Assembly: GCA_963676095.1 (NCBI GenBank)
Contig: OY781040.1
Coordinates: 2,480,001-2,544,000, forward strand
Direction: 5' to 3'
Length of the DNA stretch: 64,000 nt
Origin: G963676095 sp963676095
GTDB taxonomy: Bacteria; Bacteroidota; Bacteroidia; Bacteroidales; Prolixibacteraceae
Shown in pieces: positions 1 to 9,197 of the stretch. Both the position numbers and the translations under genes were made by a program. The notes beneath the pieces were generated by a model, which saw nothing but the letters and a program-made list of their open reading frames with translations, did not search any database and was not told where the DNA came from. Numbering within the stretch: the first letter of the stretch is position 1; each line of letters begins with the position of its first letter.

Positions 1-973
1 ATTTGGACATCACGTTGTTCATGTCTTTCATTCCCGAGTTCATACTTCCAGTATGAAGGTCGGTACTAATAGTATTGGGAAAAAAACCTTTCTTAGTGGC
101 ATGGGCCGCCTGGCAAAAGGCGAAACTGGCACCGCCATGGCCTACATCGAAAATAATACCCCGATTTTGAGCTTCCCTGATATAGGGACGGACACGACCT
201 GAATCATCAACAACCGACATCCGTCCATTCACATTGGCAAAAGCATGCGTAAAAATATCACCCGCCCGCAAAACTTTAAGGACCAATTCTTCAAGCGAAA
301 GCGAGGGTTCATGTTCTCCAAAATCGATCATTACCGGAGTATGCGACATCTTACCGGCCTCCACAGCACGTTTGATCGGATCCCATTCTGCCCCATCGTA
401 ATGGGCGACCTTAATTCCGACAATTTCAGAATTTTGTAGAATAGTCAGTCCGGTCATTTTGACGTCCATATCGTTTAGATTCTGTTCATAAGGTCCTCCC
501 CTCATCCCTTCTCCAACAATGTTGATGAAAGCCAGCACCCTGGTTTTTGAATGCATGATGGTCTGTTCCTTAAACGTCTTAAAAGTTCTCCATCCCGAAC
601 TTCCGGCATCGACAACAGTTGTGACGCCGCAACGGAAAGTAAAGCCGTCAGGAGGAAGGGCATCAAAACTGTTACATAGATAATGATCGGGTACGGTACC
701 AAAAAAATTATGGGTATGGATGTCTATCAGACCAGGGGTTACATAAAAACCCTTTGCATCAATTACTTTTTCGGCTTTGCTTTCGTCGATATGATAGCCA
801 ATCAGAACAATTCTCCCGTCAGCAATGGCGACATCTGTAGTTGTGTCAATTTTATTTCTGGGATCAATTACATGTCCCCCTTTAATCAAGAGGCTGTATT
901 TCTGCGCAGCCCCATTTATAGACAGTGCAAAATAAATGATAAAAAACAGATATTTATTTATTTTAGTGATCAT
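1..973 (-). CDS. Exported amidohydrolase/deacetylase-type metallohydrolase (3' end outside window)
   Basis: The frame is open from an ATG at 973 to the left edge, so the C-terminus is missing; 324 residues are visible. The first ~23 residues form a Sec signal peptide (KINKYLF, a hydrophobic run, then GAAQ). The mature part begins like a dihydroorotase or EF_0837-type amidohydrolase: an N-terminal beta strand with LLIKGGHVIDP, then GLIDIHTH (metal ligands His86 and His88), then GIKVAHYDG, where Lys188 is the probable carboxylated bridging lysine, and THAF (His243). The position where relatives usually have a histidine after strand 5 reads VMIDFGEH. In other bacteria this family is encoded beside SelA-like PLP enzymes, and here such a gene lies immediately upstream on the same strand (69-bp gap). 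An exported N-acyl or cyclic amide hydrolase is likely; the substrate is unknown. Confidence 0.8.
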   Translation of the reverse strand, partial: MITKINKYLFFIIYFALSINGAAQKYSLLIKGGHVIDPRNKIDTTTDVAIADGRIVLIGYHIDESKAEKVIDAKGFYVTPGLIDIHTHNFFGTVPDHYLCNSFDALPPDGFTFRCGVTTVVDAGSSGWRTFKTFKEQTIMHSKTRVLAFINIVGEGMRGGPYEQNLNDMDVKMTGLTILQNSEIVGIKVAHYDGAEWDPIKRAVEAGKMSHTPVMIDFGEHEPSLSLEELVLKVLRAGDIFTHAFANVNGRMSVVDDSGRVRPYIREAQNRGIIFDVGHGGASFAFCQAAHATKKGFFPNTISTDLHTGSMNSGMKDMNNVMSK

Positions 974-1042
974 GGTTCTCTTGTTTCGCTGGCGGGAAAG
1001 AAACACAACTGTTCAGAACTGCTGTATCTCTTTCCCCTATTT

Positions 1043-2287
1043 TCAATATTTCTCATCTTTATCGAACAGATACCCGGGAGTTATATTTTGTAAAGCATCA
1101 CGCAGACGGGTTGCAACAATACGTTCTTCTCCGGGGACCATCATCCATGTCGTGATACTGACAGAATTTTCACCACCTCCAGCAATTTCGATAGATGGAT
1201 GCCCTTTTCTAAGCACCTCTTTTATTTCATCACCGGAAAATTTCACTTTCTTTCTGTCCCAGGAAATATTCAGTGTCGGAACATGGTTGGCCAGGACAGG
1301 AACATCGGTCTTAGTAGTTATCCCGTCAATAGACCTAATCGCATCATTAATAAGATGGACCTGGCTTTCCCATAGATTCGAATCCTTTTCGTGGTCACGG
1401 GTCAGGTATGATTCAACGGCAACCATCATTGCCAGAATTTCTTCCTTATTTACCTTCATGCCTCGTCCAATCGTGTTTCCACGTGGCGGGGCACTGACAC
1501 GGGCTGCATCAATGTATTTCTTCTTTCCTAAAAGTAATCCGGCACTTTGGGGTCCCCGAAGCCCTTTCCCCCCTGAAAAACAAACCATATCGAAACCCAT
1601 GCCCGTATATTTACTCAGATTTTCGGCAGGAGGGACATCGGCAGCACAATCAATCATTGTGGGAATATGATGCTCCTGACAAATTTCCAGGACCTCTTTC
1701 CACTGAATTTTTCCGGCATAATTCAAAAAGTTTACAAAATAATACATGGCCGTATTCTTATTGATCGCTTTTTCCAGATCTTCCCGGGTATCCACATATA
1801 CGATATTTACACCGCAATTTTCGATGGCATGGGCATATTCAATATAATGAGCCTTTTGCATGATGACCTCTGTTTTCATTCCGGTACCCTCCAGATGAGG
1901 AAGCTTTGCTGCTTTTTCGGGATCTGTCCCGGTAAGAACGCCAGCCGTTCCCAGAGTAATGGCAGAAGCTGCCCCGGCCGTAACGGTAGCTGCTTCACAT
2001 CCCAGTAAGGAGGCAATGCGTTCACCGACCCGGTCCTGAAGTTCATCGAGCATGACATATTCGTTTGTTGCATAGCGGTAAGCCTCCAAAACTTCCGGTG
2101 TCATTAACGAGCCGGTCATTTTTGTATAGGTCCCGGCTGCATTGATAAAAGTTCTTACTCCCAGTTCTTTAAAATAGTCCCGGGAAGACGGAACCGATGA
2201 AGCGAGCGCCTGCGCAGGCTTGCTCATCAAAACATTGGCGAAAGGGAGAATTGACAGACTTTTTATGATATTACGACGACTTATCAT
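1043..2287 (-). CDS. Tat-exported SelA-like PLP-dependent enzyme (D-glucosaminate-6-P ammonia-lyase family)
   Basis: This 414-residue fold-type I PLP protein is related to selenocysteine synthase and to DgaE-type ammonia lyases. The likely Schiff-base lysine is Lys241 in FSGGKGLRGPQSAG, and Asp213 in MIDCAAD is placed to bind the pyridine nitrogen. The N-terminus is MISRRNIIKSLSILPF, a good twin-arginine motif (S-R-R-x-I-I-K) followed by a hydrophobic segment and an Ala-rich cleavage region near residue 30. Tat export makes sense for an enzyme that folds around a cofactor in the cytoplasm. The gene sits between ridA-like and amidohydrolase genes in an operon headed by susC/susD. Known relatives eliminate ammonia from 2-amino-3-hydroxy acids. 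By inference this one acts in the periplasm on an imported amino acid or amino-sugar acid. The family call is secure; the substrate is not. Confidence 0.8.
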   Translation of the reverse strand: MISRRNIIKSLSILPFANVLMSKPAQALASSVPSSRDYFKELGVRTFINAAGTYTKMTGSLMTPEVLEAYRYATNEYVMLDELQDRVGERIASLLGCEAATVTAGAASAITLGTAGVLTGTDPEKAAKLPHLEGTGMKTEVIMQKAHYIEYAHAIENCGVNIVYVDTREDLEKAINKNTAMYYFVNFLNYAGKIQWKEVLEICQEHHIPTMIDCAADVPPAENLSKYTGMGFDMVCFSGGKGLRGPQSAGLLLGKKKYIDAARVSAPPRGNTIGRGMKVNKEEILAMMVAVESYLTRDHEKDSNLWESQVHLINDAIRSIDGITTKTDVPVLANHVPTLNISWDRKKVKFSGDEIKEVLRKGHPSIEIAGGGENSVSITTWMMVPGEERIVATRLRDALQNITPGYLFDKDEKY

Positions 2288-2407
2288 GATTTTGAATTAA
2301 ATATTTATAAAAAAAGACATAAAAGACCCCCCATCTTTCTTCTTTTGGAAAAAAGTCAGGATCATTTTTTATTAAATAAAAATTTATTCCGTTATAGGAC
2401 GCATAGG

Positions 2408-2857
2408 TTAAATATGTGCAATACAATCGATTTCGACCAATGAATTTCCAGGTACCCCTCCATATACGGCAACAGTCGTCCGTACAGGAGGCGTCTTTCC
2501 AAACCGGCCCCGGTAAACTTCATTCATTGCTTTATAATCGTTCAGGTCTGCCAGATAAACATTTACTTTCAACACTTTATCCATTGAAGATCCGGCTTTG
2601 ACCAGTTCCTGTTCCAAATCATCCAAAACATGTTTTGTATGGTCAACAATATCTCCTTCGAAATGAGCACCTTTACCGGCAATAAAAACCAAATCGCCAT
2701 ATTTTACAGCACTTGAAAAGAGCGGTATTTCTTCATCTTTTACTATTCCGCTCCCGGTTTTGGCAGAAACCGCCTTGGTTCCGGAAACCATGCCGGCTCC
2801 GGCTATTCCCACGATACCCGCAAATATTTTTTTGATTACAGATCTTCTTTCTTCCAT
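2408..2857 (-). CDS. Exported RidA/YjgF-family enamine/imine deaminase
   Basis: A 149-residue protein with a RidA domain from about residue 45 (LFSSAVKYGDLVFIAGKG) to the C-terminus. The catalytic arginine of the family is seen in PPVRTT (about residue 126) and the conserved glutamate in LVEIDC (about 142). Ordinary RidA proteins are ~130 residues and cytosolic. This one has an extra N-terminus, MEERRSVIKKIFAGIVGIAG, with paired arginines and a glycine-rich hydrophobic stretch typical of a Tat signal. RidA hydrolyses reactive enamines or imines released by PLP dehydratases and ammonia lyases, and the next gene encodes exactly such an enzyme, also with an RR signal. The pair therefore probably act together outside the cytoplasm. 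The ATG at 2857 lies downstream of an intercistronic hairpin that separates it from susD. Confidence 0.85.
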   Translation of the reverse strand: MEERRSVIKKIFAGIVGIAGAGMVSGTKAVSAKTGSGIVKDEEIPLFSSAVKYGDLVFIAGKGAHFEGDIVDHTKHVLDDLEQELVKAGSSMDKVLKVNVYLADLNDYKAMNEVYRGRFGKTPPVRTTVAVYGGVPGNSLVEIDCIAHI

Positions 2858-2875
2858 AATTAGTTAATTTTTAAG

Positions 2876-2920
2876 TTCACATGCCGGCATGTTCATTTAG
2901 CCATTTAACCGGCATGTGAA
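2876..2920 (-). other. Intercistronic stem-loop between susD and ridA-like gene
   Basis: TTCACATGCCGG (2876-2887) is perfectly complementary to CCGGCATGTGAA (2909-2920), giving a 12-bp stem with a 21-nt loop. No U-tract follows in the direction of transcription, so it is more likely an mRNA stabiliser or partial attenuator than a full terminator. It separates the outer-membrane genes from the enzyme genes. Confidence 0.7.
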
Positions 2921-2937
2921 AAAGGTAAACTACTATT

Positions 2938-4479
2938 TTATTCTTCCACATCCCACCAAACACGGCCGGTCAGGACATTCCCTCCATCAATTCTGGCAAC
3001 GGCAGCTGCATAGTTCTCACCATTCAGGCTTTCTTCATCAGGCGGATAGATCAACCGGCGGGGGATGGTCCCTCCGGTCAGATTACCTTCCACATTGACA
3101 GGAGTCAGCTCAGGATAACCGGTTCTTCTCCAGTTGGCATATATTTCGATTTCGTTGGGAAACAAGGATACCCAAAACTGCGTGTGAATTCGCGCCATTT
3201 TTTCGGCATAAGTACCATCATCGAAGGGATTGGCCTCAATATAAGCCTCTATCCTTGAATCAGATATCGCTCCTGCTGTCGAATTATAGAGAGCCCAGTG
3301 ACGCATGGAGGCCCCGATGGCATTGTTATAACATTCGCCGGCATCGCCGGCATACCATCCGCGTAGGGCAGCTTCTGCAAGCAACAAATACATTTCCGAA
3401 TTTGTTAGCACCAAATAAGGAGCCGTATAATCGAGAAGGGTTTCGGGATTCGGTTCAGACAATGAACTAAAATTATCCGGAGCAGAACCGCCGACAAGCC
3501 CGTTGGGCATCCCTTCCTGGATAGAAGATGTTGTATCAGCGACACCATTTACCCACACAATGGAAATAACGCTAAGCCGTGGATCATTGGTATTTTTCAG
3601 ATAATCAATAAATGTCTTTGAATATTTACCACCTTCTGTATTGTCTGTCCCGTTGGCAACGCTGTAATCATTTGACATTAAAGCGTAAGCAAAAGGATTA
3701 TAATTTAACGAACTGGAACCTTCGACATACTCCACCCTGGCCAGGTCGTCATCTTCAGTTATAACTCCTCCCGCAATCGCTTTCTTCGCCCAGGTTTCAG
3801 CCATTGTCTCGTCGACCTTGGTCAACCGCATGCTAATCCGCAGCATCAATGAATAAGCGAATTTCTTCCATTGAGTGATATCTCCCCCGTACAATAGATC
3901 TGAGGATCCAAAGGTATCTTTGGACGAGTCGAATGCATTAATGGATTCTTCGAGTTCATTTAACAGGTCTTCATAAATATCAGATTGTTCGTCATATACC
4001 GGCGTATATAAATTTTCAGCATATCCTTCCCCTGCTTCAGAGTATGGTACGTCTCCATAAAAATCAGTAATTTGCTGAAAAACTAAAACCCTCCATATCC
4101 GGGCGGCAGAAAGCAGGTTTACTTCATTGGCATCATCCTCGACGGCCCGGATTACTTCACCAATCACATTCACAAAATTGGGATAGACGGTATTAAAAAA
4201 AGCATAAGGGTAATTTCCCTGCGACCAGGTATAGCGGTCTCCCAAACTGGGAACATCCTTATAAGTTGCAAAATGCTGCATAAAGCCGCCAGAGGTAATT
4301 ACATGGGAACAAAAGACCTCCGGATTTAATGCATCAAGCTGGGACAAAGTAAAAAGATATGCAGCAGTAGGTTCTTCAACAGCATCGGGATCTGTATTTA
4401 AATTCTCAAAACCACTGTCGCACGATTGCAAGGTTAAAACTATTCCAAGCAAGTACCATATTTTTAAAAATCTTTTCAT
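2938..4479 (-). CDS. SusD/RagB-like outer-membrane lipoprotein (SusD-like_2 type)
   Basis: This is the surface lipoprotein that caps the adjacent SusC transporter and binds its substrate. A TTG at 4488 is in frame, but the ATG at 4479 is preferred because it gives a clean lipoprotein signal: MKRFLKIWYLLG followed by the lipobox LQSC at about residue 20. The body is alpha-helical, and the C-terminal part contains FWVSLFPNEIEIYANWRRTG, the WRR signature of the SusD-like_2 group, which often serves non-starch substrates. It lies 28 bp after susC on the same strand, so the two are co-transcribed. The downstream genes encode amide and amine chemistry rather than glycosidases, so the ligand may be an amino-acid or amino-sugar derivative; this is inference from context. 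Confidence 0.88.
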   Translation of the reverse strand: MKRFLKIWYLLGIVLTLQSCDSGFENLNTDPDAVEEPTAAYLFTLSQLDALNPEVFCSHVITSGGFMQHFATYKDVPSLGDRYTWSQGNYPYAFFNTVYPNFVNVIGEVIRAVEDDANEVNLLSAARIWRVLVFQQITDFYGDVPYSEAGEGYAENLYTPVYDEQSDIYEDLLNELEESINAFDSSKDTFGSSDLLYGGDITQWKKFAYSLMLRISMRLTKVDETMAETWAKKAIAGGVITEDDDLARVEYVEGSSSLNYNPFAYALMSNDYSVANGTDNTEGGKYSKTFIDYLKNTNDPRLSVISIVWVNGVADTTSSIQEGMPNGLVGGSAPDNFSSLSEPNPETLLDYTAPYLVLTNSEMYLLLAEAALRGWYAGDAGECYNNAIGASMRHWALYNSTAGAISDSRIEAYIEANPFDDGTYAEKMARIHTQFWVSLFPNEIEIYANWRRTGYPELTPVNVEGNLTGGTIPRRLIYPPDEESLNGENYAAAVARIDGGNVLTGRVWWDVEE

Positions 4480-4507
4480 TGTAATCAAGATTTTGATTTA
4501 TAATCAA

Positions 4508-7500
4508 TTAAAATGTAACCTTTAAGTTAACGCCCAAATTCCGGGTACGGGGTAACGCAAAGGACTCAAAACCCTGCGCATTTCCGTTCGTGATACTTGT
4601 TTCCGGGTCAAAACCATCCGTCCGTTTATACAGAATAGCAACATTGCGGGCGACAAATGAGAGTGAGGCAGATTTAACCCGAATGGCATCAATCAAATAA
4701 GAAGGTAAATCATAGCTTAAGATTATCTGACGCAGCTTTACAAAACCGCCGTCGTATGTAAATAACTGGGAATAATTCTTTTGATGGTCGTAATATAACC
4801 GGAATGCATCAGAAGTATAACTGATTGTCCTTTCATAATCATTGCCTTCTTCATCCACCCCTTTTAACGTCAATCCATTCTCCCGGCCGGCCAACGTCCT
4901 TTTCAGCAAACCAAACCGGTTCGCATAAGTATTCATAACCGAGAAAACCTTATTACCGAATTTCGCATCGATTAAAACATCAAGGGACAGCCTTTTGTAC
5001 CTGAACGTGTTGGATACACCCATTGCCCACGGGGCAACACCTTTTCCCAGTTCAACCAGATCACTTTGTTTTTCATATCCGGTTGATGAATCATAAACCG
5101 TATTACCACGATCATCCTTTAACATCTTATACCCCTTTATAATTCCATATGGACGACTTACATCATTATAGATACCTGCCCAACCGCCTACACTCGAAGC
5201 CATTTGAACGGTATTCAATCCATCGGCCAGGCTTAGGATCGTGCTGGAGTTATAAGACATATTGTAGCTGATATCCCACGAAAAACTCCTTGACTTTACA
5301 GGATTTCCCGTTACAAGAAGTTCAACTCCTTTATTCTGGAGTTCTCCTGCATTAAGCCTTACCGAGCTATAGCCGGAAGTAACGGGAATAGACGTCTGGA
5401 CAATATCATCCGTTGTTCTTCTGTTATAATAGGTCAACTCTAATCCAACCCGGTTTTTAAAGAATTTAGAATCAAATCCAAATTCATAAGTCGTTGATGT
5501 TAAAGGCTTCAAATTTGAATCAGTTATTGTTGAAGAGCTAACCTCCTGAAGTGCGTTCCCATTATGTCCTCCCTGAATCATGCTATAAGTCAACTTTGTC
5601 ACATAAGCATCAGGAATAGCACCTCCTACCTGAGCCCACGAGCCCCGAATTTTGAAGAAATTAATAAATTGCGGCATCCTGATTGCCTGGGATAGCAGGA
5701 AACTTCCCCCGACAGACGGATAAAAAACCGTATTATTAGCCACATTCAGGGTCGAAAACCAATCCTGACGCCCGGTAATAGTTAAAAACAAAAGGCTTTT
5801 ATAATCAAGATCGACCGATCCAAACACTGAATTGATGCGGGATCTTTGATCATCAGGCGTAAAAGATAAGGTTGAGACATTTGTATAGCTGTAAAAGTAT
5901 GGAATAATAAATTCTGTTCCGTCAATGCTCGTTTGATCATTCTCAAAGTTTCTTCTGTTTACTCCAAGCATCGCATTGAAGTCAAGGTTTTTAAAGAATT
6001 TCTTGGAATAATCTGCTGTAACCATCATGTTTGTTTCGGAAACATTGGAATTAATACCATGATATTCGCCTCCACCGGAAGGTGTTGTATAAAGGGTCCC
6101 TGTCGGGATGATACCGACATATTTAAAGTTGTAAAAATCCCTGCTAATGCTTCCCTTTACAAACAGGTTCTTGGTGATATCATACTGAATATGAGCCTGC
6201 CCGATAAAGCGGTTTTTTGTATCTTTGGTTTTATAGCGATTTTTAACGAAATAAGGATTGGTTGCATAGGCCGTTTCGTTCCACAAAAATTCCGTTCCAT
6301 CCTCAAGGTACCCGGGAGCAAGCTGTTTCGCATCTACCGTATTTGCAAGCATGGCAACCCAGTTGGGATTTCCGTTTGCGTCACCGGCCATTGTTCTGTT
6401 ATGGACTTCTTCAAGATTGAACTGAGACATGAAGCCCAAAGAAATCTTGCTTCCCAAATGAGAATCAAAGGTCGCATTAATGATCTTCTTGTTTAACCTG
6501 GTACTTGGGAAAATCCCCTTACTTCCGGTATTTGAAAAGGAGACCCGGAACTGGGACTTCTGATCCCCTCCGGAGAAAGCGACCGTGTTAATACCTGTAC
6601 TTCCTGTCCTGTAAAACTCCTTAATATTATCTTCCAGGTGGACTGCAGAATAAGGATGTTCTTCCCCATCAATAGAAATGTAGGATTCCCCGTCAATCAA
6701 TGCACCCCAGGAGTGACGTCCCCAGCTAATCGCCTGACTCTGGGTCGTAGGTTTTGTCCCCATTTTTCCATGTCCGTATTTATACTGGAAATTCTGATAG
6801 GTAAGCGGCTGATCGAATGTATAGGAGGCATTGTATTCCACCGTAATACCCTTTTGAGCTTTACCTTTTTTGGTCGTAATAAGCACTACCCCGTTAGAAG
6901 CTCTTGATCCGTATAATGCAGCAGCAGTGCCTCCTTTCAGGATACTAATATTTTCAATATCATCAGGATTAATTCCGGAAATTCCATCTCCCCGGTCAAC
7001 ATTCAAGCCTCCGCCATTTGCCTCGGCACTTCCACCAGGAGTCGTATTATCAATTGGCATACCATCAATCACATAGAGAGGCTGATTATCTCCATTCAAA
7101 GAACCATTGCCACGAATAATGATACGACTCGATCCACCGGGTCCTGTTGACATGCCTGAGACATTCACTCCCGCAACCCTTCCTTCCAGAGAATTGGCAA
7201 CATTTACTTCTCTCGCCTTTGTAAATTCCTCTCCCTTTATCTCGCTGACAGAATAACCTAATGCCTTTTTTTCACGGGAAATTCCCAACGCGGTAACAAC
7301 AACTTCATCAATTCTCTTAACATCCAGCGATAACTGAACATTAAGGGTACTTTCTTTAGTTACAGCGACTTTTTTGGGCTCATAACCTATAAAGGAAAAG
7401 ACCAGGGTTGTATTTTCGGAAGGAACCTCTATCACATATTCCCCATTTAAATCGGTAGTCATTCCGGATGAAGTCCCCTCTATGACAATAGAAACTCCAG

Positions 7501-7930
7501 GAAGTACTTCCCCGGTACTGCTATCTGTTACAACTCCCTGAACTTTCCTTTTGGACTGTCCTTCCTGAGAGTAATCATTTTTCCCGGTTATCGCAATATA
7601 TCTGTCAATAATCCTGTAAGTCAGCCCCGTTCCTTTAAGCAGATCTTTAAGGATATCATCAATGCTCTGCTTGGTGTAACTTGCTGTTACTTTTTTTTCG
7701 AGGATATTCTGATCATACTCCAATATGAAATGATATCCAGATAACTGTTCCAAACGTTCAAGCACATCCCGGAACGATGACTTCATATCCAGACTGATAT
7801 TCCCAGTCTGTCCATAAGTATTCGCATGTAATTGTATTCCAATAACCAGAATAAGAAATGCAGTGATTTTCATAACCCGCATAGTTTTTTTAATATCTCC
7901 CAAAATGGAGATACAATTCAATTTTTTCAT
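4508..7930 (-). CDS. SusC/RagA-family TonB-dependent transporter with STN domain
   Basis: An 1140-residue outer-membrane transporter. It begins with the long N-terminus common in sigma/FecR-controlled SusC proteins (MKKLNCIS..., hydrophobic signal ~20-40 ending NTYGQ). Then come an STN (secretin/TonB N-terminal) signalling domain (~45-115), a carboxypeptidase-regulatory-like beta-sandwich (~128-205), a TonB-box-like DEVVVTAL, a plug domain with PLYVIDGMPID and KGGTAAALYGSRASNGVV, and a ~750-residue barrel ending NLGVNLKVTF. The STN domain is the part that contacts FecR, consistent with the fecR and sigma genes directly upstream. Substrate uptake would trigger sigma release and raise expression of this operon. 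Confidence 0.93.
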   Translation of the reverse strand: MKKLNCISILGDIKKTMRVMKITAFLILVIGIQLHANTYGQTGNISLDMKSSFRDVLERLEQLSGYHFILEYDQNILEKKVTASYTKQSIDDILKDLLKGTGLTYRIIDRYIAITGKNDYSQEGQSKRKVQGVVTDSSTGEVLPGVSIVIEGTSSGMTTDLNGEYVIEVPSENTTLVFSFIGYEPKKVAVTKESTLNVQLSLDVKRIDEVVVTALGISREKKALGYSVSEIKGEEFTKAREVNVANSLEGRVAGVNVSGMSTGPGGSSRIIIRGNGSLNGDNQPLYVIDGMPIDNTTPGGSAEANGGGLNVDRGDGISGINPDDIENISILKGGTAAALYGSRASNGVVLITTKKGKAQKGITVEYNASYTFDQPLTYQNFQYKYGHGKMGTKPTTQSQAISWGRHSWGALIDGESYISIDGEEHPYSAVHLEDNIKEFYRTGSTGINTVAFSGGDQKSQFRVSFSNTGSKGIFPSTRLNKKIINATFDSHLGSKISLGFMSQFNLEEVHNRTMAGDANGNPNWVAMLANTVDAKQLAPGYLEDGTEFLWNETAYATNPYFVKNRYKTKDTKNRFIGQAHIQYDITKNLFVKGSISRDFYNFKYVGIIPTGTLYTTPSGGGEYHGINSNVSETNMMVTADYSKKFFKNLDFNAMLGVNRRNFENDQTSIDGTEFIIPYFYSYTNVSTLSFTPDDQRSRINSVFGSVDLDYKSLLFLTITGRQDWFSTLNVANNTVFYPSVGGSFLLSQAIRMPQFINFFKIRGSWAQVGGAIPDAYVTKLTYSMIQGGHNGNALQEVSSSTITDSNLKPLTSTTYEFGFDSKFFKNRVGLELTYYNRRTTDDIVQTSIPVTSGYSSVRLNAGELQNKGVELLVTGNPVKSRSFSWDISYNMSYNSSTILSLADGLNTVQMASSVGGWAGIYNDVSRPYGIIKGYKMLKDDRGNTVYDSSTGYEKQSDLVELGKGVAPWAMGVSNTFRYKRLSLDVLIDAKFGNKVFSVMNTYANRFGLLKRTLAGRENGLTLKGVDEEGNDYERTISYTSDAFRLYYDHQKNYSQLFTYDGGFVKLRQIILSYDLPSYLIDAIRVKSASLSFVARNVAILYKRTDGFDPETSITNGNAQGFESFALPRTRNLGVNLKVTF

Positions 7931-8026
7931 AGATTTGTACTGTTAAAATGAATAATGGCCTTACAATGTCCAAATTAAAGGCTTTTATTGATTTATCGAA
8001 CTAATGCTGAGAACATTAGATCGATT

Positions 8027-8068
8027 AAACAGACCGGAAATACCGATATTTCTTCGGTCTGTTTTTTT
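8027..8068. terminator. Stem-loop in the fecR-susC gap, bidirectional terminator-like
   Basis: AAACAGACCG (8027-8036) pairs with CGGTCTGTTT (8055-8064) across an 18-nt loop, and a T-run continues to 8068 on the plus strand. Read on the minus strand, as the flanking genes are, the stem ends in UUU before AAUCG, so termination would be partial. It could let fecR transcripts end while susC is transcribed from its own sigma-dependent promoter in 7931-8026. Confidence 0.65.
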
Positions 8069-8126
8069 AGCTTGTGTCCGCTTTTTTCATCGTATTTCTT
8101 TTTATGTAAATTAATATCAATTTTTA

Positions 8127-9110
8127 TTATTCAAGGTAGATCAATGTTGGTTTATTGGCCCTCGGCACTATTTGATAGTTTAACAACGAAGTTAACCGAA
8201 AAACATCCAGTATCTGATCTATCGGTTTGTTCTTCATAATGGTTCCCATATAAGTCTTATTGGCCAGTTTTTTATTTTTGAAAATAATTTCCACATTATA
8301 CCAACGTTCAAGCATCAATGCAATCTTCTCCAATTTTTCATTATTAAATGTTATAAGTCCCTGTTTCCAAGAGGCATACAAATCAGTATTGACTTTTTCT
8401 ATTTTTATTTCTTTAGTATCAAGATTAAAGCACATATTTTCACTGGGTTTCAGCCTCGAATATTCCTTCCCGCTTTTATCAAGAATACCCAAACTTCCCT
8501 CAATCAGTGTTGCGTTTACTTCATGATCACCAAGATAAGTCTGAATATTAAAAGAAGTTCCGTAAACTTTATAATCGAAAAAATCGGTTCTCACGAGAAA
8601 TGGATGGGACTTGTCTTTGGCCACACTAAAAAAAGCTTCTCCCTCCAGAAAGACAATGCGCTTTCCTCCATTAAAATTTGCGGAATAACGTAAGGTCGTT
8701 CCTGAATTAAGATGGACAGTGGATCCATCCGGCAAAATCACCTTAGACATCTGCCCGGCAGGCACTTCAATCCGGGTATCAGCCTGATACGAAAAATCGG
8801 ACATGCCCCTTCCGAAAATCAGATATTGAAGACAGGCTCCAAGTCCCATTAAGAAGAAAATGATTGCGGCATATCTCAAATATCTTGGAACAATATAAAT
8901 CCGCCTTCTTTTCCTGATTTTTTTTGTCAGAAAATCGTTCCACACCTCATTTGTATCCTCTTGTGATCTGGAAGTTAAAGCCCAAATCTTTCTGTATTTT
9001 ATAAATTCTTCTCTGTTTTCTTCAGAAAGGCCGATCCATTCAAATAGCTCCAGAGCCTCTGATTCAGAGGCCGATCCATTCAAATAGTTATTAATTAACG
9101 AATAATCCAT
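8127..9110 (-). CDS. FecR-family anti-sigma factor (sensor of locus 1)
   Basis: A 327-residue inner-membrane regulator. The N-terminal ~80 residues are cytoplasmic and would hold the ECF sigma factor. One transmembrane helix follows the basic KKIRKRRRIYIVPRYLRY stretch (AAIIFFLMGLGACLQYLIF, ~85-105). The periplasmic FecR domain starts near EVPAGQMSKVILPDGSTVHLNS and includes GEAFFSVAKDKSHPFLVRT. A C-terminal DUF4974/STN-like segment (LEKIALMLERWYNVEIIF...) contacts the transporter. It is encoded 87 bp after the sigma gene and upstream of susC. Its first 30 codons contain an exact 20-bp direct repeat (see separate entry). Confidence 0.92.
   Translation of the reverse strand: MDYSLINNYLNGSASESEALELFEWIGLSEENREEFIKYRKIWALTSRSQEDTNEVWNDFLTKKIRKRRRIYIVPRYLRYAAIIFFLMGLGACLQYLIFGRGMSDFSYQADTRIEVPAGQMSKVILPDGSTVHLNSGTTLRYSANFNGGKRIVFLEGEAFFSVAKDKSHPFLVRTDFFDYKVYGTSFNIQTYLGDHEVNATLIEGSLGILDKSGKEYSRLKPSENMCFNLDTKEIKIEKVNTDLYASWKQGLITFNNEKLEKIALMLERWYNVEIIFKNKKLANKTYMGTIMKNKPIDQILDVFRLTSLLNYQIVPRANKPTLIYLE
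9028..9087. repeat. 20-bp direct repeat within the start of fecR
   Basis: AGGCCGATCCATTCAAATAG occurs at 9028-9047 and again at 9068-9087, exactly 40 bp apart. On the coding strand the two copies are read in different frames (YLNGSAS and LFEWIGL), so the identity is not protein-driven. Recombination or slippage between the copies would delete 40 bp and frameshift fecR near its start. Confidence 0.85.
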
Positions 9111-9197
9111 TTCTGTGACTTATACATTTAGTACGGACAAACAACCACTAACCCTACGGGATTAATCAATTTTTTTAAAAAAATTTTGGTTACCTCG

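Noticed and set aside
936..1670. 244-residue open frame on the plus strand
   Set aside because: It is antisense to the well-supported PLP enzyme and amidohydrolase genes and its translation has no recognisable domain.
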